64,000 nucleotides of DNA from Marinospirillum insulare DSM 21763. GTDB taxonomy: Bacteria > Pseudomonadota > Gammaproteobacteria > Pseudomonadales > Halomonadaceae. Every line of letters begins with the position of its first letter. The first letter of the stretch is position 1. Positions 57,815 to 64,000 of the stretch are shown here, in pieces. The translations under genes and the position numbers were made by a program. The stretch lies in NCBI RefSeq assembly GCF_000686905.1, contig NZ_JMLW01000007.1, positions 53,029-117,028 on the forward strand, read 5' to 3'. A model generated the notes under the pieces. That model had not been told where the DNA came from. It made no database searches and worked only from the letters and a program-made list of their open reading frames with translations.

Positions 57815-59422
57815 CTAAAATCCTTCGGTTAACTTTTCTTCAAGCTCAGGATACGACTGTGTATAAACAGTGCTTGTCATGCCTGGCTCTGGTGTACCGA
57901 AGTTCAGCATACCTGTTTTTTTGTTTTTATAATCTCTATCCTTCAAGAAAGCTAGCTTATAAAACCGAGGAGCCACACCTACAAACGGCCTAAATAAAAC
58001 CTTATCACCACCTTCTGAAGGAGGTTTCCAGTCAGTATTTAACTCTGTTGTGATGGAGTCATTATGTAACTCGGTAGCCTTGCTTTTGGGGTAGGGCTCA
58101 ATAAACTGAACCTCATCAATTCCAGCAGTAACTATGTGCCTGGCACAGTAATGGCACGGATAGGTTGAAACATAAAGGCGACACCCTTTGGGTGATACAC
58201 CTGAAATAGCAGCCGAAATTATAGCGTTCATTTCAGCATGTACAGCACGGCTAAACTCAATTAACCCGCCAATTCGCGTACCTCTAATTTTACCTATAAC
58301 TTTTTCTTTTTTAGAAGCATCAGGCACAAGCTCAGGAAATTCAGAAATAAGCTCGTCAATAATGGCATTTTGCTCAACATTGCTACTGCAAAAGGGTGAG
58401 CTACCTCTATAAGCACAACGTGAATCCCTTTCTATACTTGTATTAAAGCCTTGCCCATATAAGCCACCGCCTGCTTTAGGCACATCATTTAAACCAACGG
58501 CTACAACGTTATGGTTTTTATCAACTAAAGCAGCCCCCACTTGTCTCGATAAACATGCACTTTGCATTTGAGCTGCATGTGCCTGATACATTGCCGCCTC
58601 ATGGGTGGTCGGCCTAACTATTTTATTATGGGCGATAATGCTAACAAGTCTTTGTAATGGCTCATTCATTCCTGTTTCAGTAACATCATCATTACCTTCT
58701 TCAGAATTATCAACAAAATAATCAGCCTCATAAAAAAGCTTAGCTACCTTTTGCCCATAATTTTCTTTAGCATTTTCATCTCTAGACATATAGTCTTCAA
58801 CTTTTCTAGTTAACTCTTCTTTCTTACCAGATCCTCTAGGAATGAGCTTAGACTTTATTCTTTTACTACGCTCTTCAGGATTACAAACAACGCCTATTAG
58901 CGTAAATAGTTCTTTATAAACTTCCCGCAATAAAACTGCTTCAGCAGGATGTCGTAACGAATCAATTATAAAAGCTCTATTTGCGTCATTTTCTACAGGT
59001 GAAATGTCTACACTACTTTGCTTAGTCTCACGCAACTCTTTAATTTTTTTAATTACTAATCTGGCAACAGCGGCATGATCCTCTTTTAATTCATACTCTT
59101 CACCTTTCCTAATAGAGTCACCAAGGTCTTGCATAGTAGTAACATCATCAATATTTTTATGACCTGCTGCTCTTGGTGCTGCCTTACCTTTACTAGCAAC
59201 AAAGTCATTAATTAAAACACTAACCTTTATTATTTCGGTCTCGTAACCTTCACCCTGTAAAATGGAAGCTAAAATCTTTGCTGCTGTACCAGAGCCAGCA
59301 CCCGCTGGACCTACAACAGCTACAAATTTCTCATTAGATTTTAATTGGGACAACAACTCAGTGCTATTTTGGTTTGAGCTTGTATCAGTAGCAATAACTT
59401 CCTTTTTTACACCCATATCCAT
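57815..59422 (-). CDS. avcD: AvcD-type antiphage dCTP/dCMP deaminase
   Basis: This 535-residue protein joins an N-terminal P-loop kinase-like domain (VVGPAGAGSGTAAK, residues about 37-49; the usual Walker lysine is Ser44) to a C-terminal cytidine deaminase domain with HAE (395-397) and PCHYC (422-426) zinc ligands. The fused layout is that of AvcD antiviral deaminases, which deplete dCTP/dCMP during infection. Additional Cys/His residues (for example SRCAYRGSSPFCSS, 334-347) may bind metal. Only about 30 bases separate it from the upstream gene, leaving no room for a free-standing AvcI RNA there. Confidence 0.85.
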   Translation of the reverse strand: MDMGVKKEVIATDTSSNQNSTELLSQLKSNEKFVAVVGPAGAGSGTAAKILASILQGEGYETEIIKVSVLINDFVASKGKAAPRAAGHKNIDDVTTMQDLGDSIRKGEEYELKEDHAAVARLVIKKIKELRETKQSSVDISPVENDANRAFIIDSLRHPAEAVLLREVYKELFTLIGVVCNPEERSKRIKSKLIPRGSGKKEELTRKVEDYMSRDENAKENYGQKVAKLFYEADYFVDNSEEGNDDVTETGMNEPLQRLVSIIAHNKIVRPTTHEAAMYQAHAAQMQSACLSRQVGAALVDKNHNVVAVGLNDVPKAGGGLYGQGFNTSIERDSRCAYRGSSPFCSSNVEQNAIIDELISEFPELVPDASKKEKVIGKIRGTRIGGLIEFSRAVHAEMNAIISAAISGVSPKGCRLYVSTYPCHYCARHIVTAGIDEVQFIEPYPKSKATELHNDSITTELNTDWKPPSEGGDKVLFRPFVGVAPRFYKLAFLKDRDYKNKKTGMLNFGTPEPGMTSTVYTQSYPELEEKLTEGF

Positions 59423-59451
59423 TTCTACCTATTTCAGTTTGAAGCAATATT

Positions 59452-60555
59452 TTATGAGTAAAGCCTAACACGCTTCCCTGTCACTTTCGCCACAATCCCC
59501 TGCACTTTTTTCAGTAGCGCGTAGCGGCTATCCCAGTTAGGGAAGTCGGTGTAGTGCCTGCCAGGTTCGTTCACGTATTTATCTAATTCTGCAACGCTGA
59601 TGCCTAATTTTTCTGCAATAAAGGCTTTGTCTTCTGCTAGTTCGGCTGGGTCGTATAAGGGTTCGTTTAGCTTTTCTACTGCCTGTTCACGAGTGATAAC
59701 GCCAGACATGATTAAGCTGGATAAATGGGGTTTGCGTTTATCCATATTGAATTTTTTAGGCAGGTAGTAATTTTGGAAAAACTTGGTAAAGCGTGATTCA
59801 CCATGCTTACGTTCGTAAGATATATAACCAATGCTTTCTAAACGTTGCTGCGCAATTTCTTTACTATAGGGCATAAGATTTAGCGGCCTTACAGCGGTCA
59901 TTTTCTTCATAAAAGGGAAGTAAACGTAATACTCAAAAAAACTGATGGTTTGGTAATCTTTTAAAGCCACTTTACCGTATTTCTTATGAATCGCTTTTAG
60001 GCTAATTTCATCCATAGCGGCATGGTGCCACGCTGACGGGAAGGTTGATTCAGTTGCTATGTTGCCACCGTTGATGACATAGCGAATATCGTTGTCTACC
60101 GCAAAGTGATACAGATTGGCAAAAAACGCATGGTCTTGCACCACATCTTGGTTTGCCACGCCTGCTTTTAAATAAGCAAGTTGTAAGTCTTTTACTTCTT
60201 CCCAATCAACCACCTTGGTGTGCAACTTAAAACCACAATAATCAACCACAGCGTTAATGTTTTTGACGGCATCTTCACTGTTCCAACCGGCATCCACATG
60301 CACCATTAAGGGCCTTAAACCGTAGTCTTTCATGACTAGGGCGAGGTAAGAGCTGTCTAACCCACCACTGAGCCCTAAAATACAGTCGTATGCTTTGCCC
60401 TCACCTTCTTTTTTAAGCTGTGCGACTAAAACGTCTAACTTGCGTTTACCTTCTTCATTTGGAAACCAACGCTTAGTAGTCACTTGGTCAAACTCATGGC
60501 AGTGGTTACACACACCTTGAGCATCGAAGGTAATTTCAGGGTCGGTGGTGTCCAT
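59452..60555 (-). CDS. N-acetyl sugar amidotransferase (WbpG/PseA-like), N-terminus disrupted
   Basis: The enzyme belongs to the PP-loop ATPases that add amidino or amide groups to sugars. GLSGGLDSSYLALVM is the PP-loop, CNHCHEF is half of a zinc ribbon, and DVVQDHAFFANLY and INGGNIATESTFPSAWH are family segments. The other zinc-ribbon half (CxxC) normally lies just before VMDTTDP. Here SCVMDTTDP reads in frame but a TAA precedes it. The ATG at 60584, two bases after the previous stop, is in another frame. A small deletion near 60558-60573 seems to have cut the N-terminus. The listed start may allow a shortened product. Confidence 0.8.
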   Translation of the reverse strand: MDTTDPEITFDAQGVCNHCHEFDQVTTKRWFPNEEGKRKLDVLVAQLKKEGEGKAYDCILGLSGGLDSSYLALVMKDYGLRPLMVHVDAGWNSEDAVKNINAVVDYCGFKLHTKVVDWEEVKDLQLAYLKAGVANQDVVQDHAFFANLYHFAVDNDIRYVINGGNIATESTFPSAWHHAAMDEISLKAIHKKYGKVALKDYQTISFFEYYVYFPFMKKMTAVRPLNLMPYSKEIAQQRLESIGYISYERKHGESRFTKFFQNYYLPKKFNMDKRKPHLSSLIMSGVITREQAVEKLNEPLYDPAELAEDKAFIAEKLGISVAELDKYVNEPGRHYTDFPNWDSRYALLKKVQGIVAKVTGKRVRLYS

Positions 60556-60586
60556 AACACAGCTTGGTGGTTATTATCAGTCATAG

Positions 60587-61747
60587 TTATGCCTTGTTTA
60601 ACAGTTGTTGGTAAGCCGCTAGCATTTTTTGCTCTTGCACTTCCCAGGCGTTTTCGCAGGCGGCTTGGTAAGCGTTGGCTTTCATGCGCGTTAAATCTTG
60701 CTCTAAAAAGTTATCTACTGCCTGATTAATGCCTTCAGCAGAAAAATCACTGATAACAGCGCCCATTGCATAGCGTGTGACCAGTGCAGACATATCTTTC
60801 ATATTAGAAACTAACACCGGCAAACCCGCCATAGCGTATTCAAATAACTTGTTTGGCATACAGTAATTATGATTTAAACAAGTGTTTTGAATTAAGTGAA
60901 TACCCATATCAGCAGAAGCGGTGTAGTCCAATACCACTTGCGGCGCAACGGCGGGAAAGAAGTAGATGTTGTTATGCTGCTGAGCAGCGGCTTTAATATC
61001 TGCCTCTAACGGGCCATACCCCATAAACACCGCCACTACTTTGTCATCTTTACGCTGTTTAAAAGCCTCTAAAATCAAATGAACCCCACGACCAGGCATT
61101 AATCCGCCCTGATAAAGCAAAATAATTTGGTCTTCACGAATACCCAACTGCTCACGGAAGTGATTATTGATTTTTAATTCACGTGTGTTCGGCGCATTTA
61201 AAACTACAGGAGGGCGAGCGATGTTGTATTCATTGGCGTACCAATCAGCAATGCTTTCACTGACGACTAGAGTCATATCGGCAGAGTGTATTAATTTTCT
61301 TTCAAGCTTTTTTGAAAGGCGCTTGCGCAAATTCATTCCACCAACTTGTTCAGTTTCCAGTTCGTGAGCATCGTAAACTAAGCTGGCACCAAAGAGTTTC
61401 TTAGCCAAAAAACATATTGGCAAAACACCCAATGCATGAGCATTCACAACCCTAGGCTTTAGCTCTTTCATTAATAGCAAACACCGAATCAAAAACTCGA
61501 TGTATTTAATTAACTGAAAAGGTAAACTTTTAGGCAAGTTGCGTGTAATAAGATTAATCCTATACAGCTCAATATCTTGGGCAATATGTTCATGCTTAGG
61601 TAATTCTTTAGAACCTAAAGCAATAATGGTTATTTTCTTAAAAACCTCAGCCTTGATAAGTGATTTCACCTGTTTTAATACTCGACTAGCATTGGTGAAC
61701 TCATTCATATTGATATGAACATTATGCATCTGAATTACTACCCTCAA
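60587..61747 (-). CDS. GT4-family glycosyltransferase
   Basis: This 386-residue GT-B enzyme has an acceptor domain with VNAHALGVLPICFLAKKL and YDAHELETEQVGG, and a donor domain with LLYQGGLMPGRGVHLILEAF and MPNKLFEYAMAGLPVLVSN. It overlaps the asnB end by 26 bases from the first ATG; an in-frame ATG at 61729 would reduce the overlap to eight. The sugar specificity is unknown. Confidence 0.87.
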   Translation of the reverse strand: MRVVIQMHNVHINMNEFTNASRVLKQVKSLIKAEVFKKITIIALGSKELPKHEHIAQDIELYRINLITRNLPKSLPFQLIKYIEFLIRCLLLMKELKPRVVNAHALGVLPICFLAKKLFGASLVYDAHELETEQVGGMNLRKRLSKKLERKLIHSADMTLVVSESIADWYANEYNIARPPVVLNAPNTRELKINNHFREQLGIREDQIILLYQGGLMPGRGVHLILEAFKQRKDDKVVAVFMGYGPLEADIKAAAQQHNNIYFFPAVAPQVVLDYTASADMGIHLIQNTCLNHNYCMPNKLFEYAMAGLPVLVSNMKDMSALVTRYAMGAVISDFSAEGINQAVDNFLEQDLTRMKANAYQAACENAWEVQEQKMLAAYQQLLNKA

Positions 61748-63620
61748 TCACTAAGGTGTACCAACGTAAATAATTAACCCAACGCCATACTCGTAAATCA
61801 AACTTTCGTTGACCTGAAACCACCTCATTAAACTCTTTAATAATTTCTTGTTTGTTGATAAATGCAATTTCTGGTGCGTTATCTATCCACTGTTGAATAA
61901 TATCACTCATTGAAAGTAACCATTCTGATTCTGGCGTAGCGAAGCCTATTTTATCTTTTCTATCTAGTATTTCTTCAGGCACAATTCCACGCATTGCTTC
62001 ACGGAAAATATGCTTGGTCACGCCTTCATCCGATATCAAATACTCTTCAGGCAGGCTAAATAAAAACTCAGCCAATGGTAAGGTTAAGAAAGGAACACGG
62101 CTTTCTAAAGAAAAAGCCATGGAGTTTCTATCACCATGTCTTAGTAGAGATGGCAAACCACGCCCCTGTAAAGAGTTAGCTAAGGCTTCGCGTACACGCT
62201 TGCCTTTATTGGCTTTACTTAAAGCATCACGCTTTTCTGTGAATTTCACATTTTTAGTAGCTAAATAATCTACTTTTAACCAAGCAGGTGCAAAGTCGCG
62301 TCCCATTTTCTTTCTAGCAAAAGCATAGAGCCAATTCGGTAATTTAATTCGGCCTAAATATTGCCAAGCTAAAGAATAACTACCACCCGGTAATTGCGCC
62401 CATTTTTTTGCATAATTATGTGCAGCAAGCAAACCTTCACTTTCTAACTTGCTTAGTAGTTTATGACCTGGATATCCAAAATAACCTGCTAAAAGCTCAT
62501 CTGCACCCTGACCATCAAGCGTAACTGTAACCCCTTGCTCTTTAGCCAGCTTAAACACTCTATACTGCGCATAAATACTAGTGCCACCAAAGGGTTCACC
62601 TTGTTTTAGCAGCATATCATCTAAATCCTGCTGCATTTGGTGCTGGTCTGCATATACTTTATGTGACTGCGTATTCATCTGTTTGCTGAGCGTATCTATC
62701 CAATACTCTTCAGAAATACTTTTTTTAGTAGCGACATAGCTAAAGGTTTGTATGGGTAAATCTGGCTGCAAATAACGTACTGCAGAAACAACAGCTGACG
62801 AGTCTATACCGCCAGATAGTGCAATTCCTAAAGGCACATCACTTCTTAGGTGAAGTTTTATGCTTTCTAAAAACAAATGGCGTAATTTTTCTTTAGCTTC
62901 GTTAAAGGTGATGTTTTCAGTAGTGTTAATATCTGGTTGCCACCACGCCTTAGGTTGAGTGGATACACCAGACTTCAAATCAAACTCTAAATAATGCCCA
63001 GGCAGAAGGTGTTTAATACCCTCTACAAAAGTAGATTCAGATGAATCGTAATCACCGTGTACTAGATAATCATAAGACCGCTGTAAATCGGGTTTGGCGT
63101 CTGTAGCCCTTAATTTTATGAGGCTACGAATATCAGAACCAAAACAAATATTTGATTGATTATCAAGACTATAGAAAAAAGGCTTTATACCGAATGCATC
63201 TCTAACTAGGGTTAACTTATTTTCTTTTTTATCTAACATCACAAAAGAAAACATACCTATAAACTTTGATAAAGCAGACAATCCCCACGCCGCCCAAGCA
63301 TTAACAAGCACTTCAGTGTCTGAATCTGTTGTAAATTCAAAGCCTAGTTTTTCAAGCTCTAACCTAAGCTCTTTGAAGTTATAAATTTCACCATTATAAA
63401 TAACACTATAACGCTGATCAGAAGAATAAAATGGCTGTGATGCCTCTTCACTTAAATCAATAATTGAAAGCCGAGCATGTGCAAAACCAACATAAAACTG
63501 ATCTATTCTCTCTAGCTGAATACTTTGATTATCTGGCCCACGGTGCCTTATTAACTTCAACGATTCTTCTAATAAACCAGCTTTATTTTTACTACTTACA
63601 AAACCTAAGAAACCACACAT
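61722..63620 (-). CDS. asnB: glutamine-hydrolysing asparagine synthetase-like amidotransferase
   Basis: The N-terminal Ntn glutaminase domain starts with the catalytic Cys2 (MCGFLGFVSS) and has RLSIIDLS and YNGEIYNFKELR. The C-terminal synthetase domain carries the PP-loop LSGGIDSSAVVSA (near residue 270). The length of 632 residues is typical of AsnB-like enzymes in polysaccharide clusters, where they amidate uronic acids. With the neighbouring amidotransferase it suggests an amidated sugar in the repeat unit. It is the first complete gene on the minus strand in the window. Confidence 0.92.
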   Translation of the reverse strand: MCGFLGFVSSKNKAGLLEESLKLIRHRGPDNQSIQLERIDQFYVGFAHARLSIIDLSEEASQPFYSSDQRYSVIYNGEIYNFKELRLELEKLGFEFTTDSDTEVLVNAWAAWGLSALSKFIGMFSFVMLDKKENKLTLVRDAFGIKPFFYSLDNQSNICFGSDIRSLIKLRATDAKPDLQRSYDYLVHGDYDSSESTFVEGIKHLLPGHYLEFDLKSGVSTQPKAWWQPDINTTENITFNEAKEKLRHLFLESIKLHLRSDVPLGIALSGGIDSSAVVSAVRYLQPDLPIQTFSYVATKKSISEEYWIDTLSKQMNTQSHKVYADQHQMQQDLDDMLLKQGEPFGGTSIYAQYRVFKLAKEQGVTVTLDGQGADELLAGYFGYPGHKLLSKLESEGLLAAHNYAKKWAQLPGGSYSLAWQYLGRIKLPNWLYAFARKKMGRDFAPAWLKVDYLATKNVKFTEKRDALSKANKGKRVREALANSLQGRGLPSLLRHGDRNSMAFSLESRVPFLTLPLAEFLFSLPEEYLISDEGVTKHIFREAMRGIVPEEILDRKDKIGFATPESEWLLSMSDIIQQWIDNAPEIAFINKQEIIKEFNEVVSGQRKFDLRVWRWVNYLRWYTLVIEGSNSDA

Positions 63621-63719
63621 TTGGTTGCCCTGTTATTTCGAATGCCAATCTTAGTAGTTGTAAACAATACTATTACCACAACTGCAGATACAAAAATCAT
63701 ATAAAAATCATACTTGGAT

Positions 63720-64000
63720 TCAACTTGCTAGTGCAACAGCCTGTAATTCTTCAAACAATACTTCATTTGGTGTTTTCATTCCAAGTGTTTTCCTAGGTCG
63801 GTTATTTAAACGATGCATAATGAATTCAAAATGCTCATCATCTAAGTGCTTAAAGCATGAACCTTTGGGGCAGTATTGACGTATTAAGCCATTTGTATTT
63901 TCATTCAATCCACGTTGCCAAGAAGCATAAGGGTCTGCAAAGTAAAAGTCACAATTCAGTGCTTTTGCAATGGCTTGATGCTCAGCAAACTCTTTACCAT
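63720..64000 (-). mobile_element. IS30-family transposase, C-terminal part (cut by the window)
   Basis: The reading frame from the window edge encodes GKEFAEHQAIAKALNCDFYF, then ADPYASWQRGLNENTNGLIR and NNRPRKTLGMKTPNEVLF, the DDE catalytic end of IS30 transposases (the Glu lies in the GLNENTNG segment). The stop codon is at 63720-63722. The sequence GTTGCACTAGCAAGTTGAATCC at the end (minus strand, 63710-63732) probably contains the inverted repeat. The 5' part lies outside the window. It bounds the polysaccharide cluster. Confidence 0.88.

Noticed and set aside
59423..59451. An AvcI-type RNA upstream of the deaminase
   Set aside because: The gap is only about 30 bases, too short for the known RNA; overlap with the neighbouring gene cannot be excluded but nothing supports it.
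24121..63620. A Wzx flippase or Wzz chain-length regulator
   Set aside because: No multi-helix flippase or Wzz-like protein was found; these genes may lie beyond the window.
63464..63796. Open reading frame of 110 codons on the plus strand
   Set aside because: It runs antisense to the asnB start and into the IS30 end, and its sequence resembles no protein family.

Overview
The window looks like a chromosomal segment of a gammaproteobacterium, probably Oceanospirillales-like. The reasons are an rnfABCDGE-nth operon, a PsrA-type TetR regulator, AcnA, a DUF3334 protein and moderately AT-rich DNA with very frequent CTAG tetranucleotides. The species cannot be fixed from the sequence. No rRNA gene, intact tRNA gene or CRISPR array was seen.

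Layout. 0.1-6.3 kb: Rnf electron-transport complex and endonuclease III. 6.3-17.6 kb: housekeeping genes (DUF3334, ilvE, an L,D-transpeptidase, psrA with a candidate operator, acnA, menA, two small genes, serS, a Lon-like protease). 17.6-21 kb: a ModA-like periplasmic protein, an AbiE type IV toxin-antitoxin pair and a lone GIY-YIG nuclease, the last two set among three arrays of a dispersed palindromic repeat. 21-34 kb: an M16 protease, an O-antigen ligase-like protein, a beta-CASP hydrolase, then a plus-strand group that probably builds or decorates LPS core (phosphoglycerol transferase, WaaE-like glycosyltransferase, CDP-glycerol transferase-like protein, GT4), facing ugd and a UDP-glucuronate epimerase. 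34-38 kb: a secreted subtilase and a lipoprotein. 38-64 kb: a long minus-strand surface-polysaccharide cluster (nagB, galE, a PglF/PglE/PglD/PglC-like bacillosamine set, GT4 enzymes, two wecB copies, an amidotransferase, asnB), ending in a truncated IS30 transposase.

The most striking feature is that glycan genes in the minus-strand cluster are repeatedly separated by co-oriented toxin-antitoxin or defence-like modules. These are a RloAB-like ATPase/TOPRIM pair, an AAA ATPase with a predicted PD-(D/E)XK nuclease, a Panacea antitoxin with a RelA/SpoT-domain toxin (toxSAS-type), a HigB-HigA-SecB-like toxin-antitoxin-chaperone (TAC) operon between two wecB copies, a broken RhuM gene, and an AvcD-type antiphage dCTP deaminase coupled to an unknown 164-residue protein. 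Few of them have mobility genes nearby. They may act as addiction modules that hold a variable O-antigen locus in place, or pair receptor variation with intracellular phage defence.

Two repeat families recur. One (GTCAYTGCGAG...CTCGCAATGAC) forms the arrays around the AbiE and GIY-YIG genes and has also entered the ugd reading frame. The other (TAGCCACGAAA...) sits at the edges of accessory modules. At least three glycan or accessory genes are frameshifted: one wecB copy, rhuM, and the start of the amidotransferase gene.
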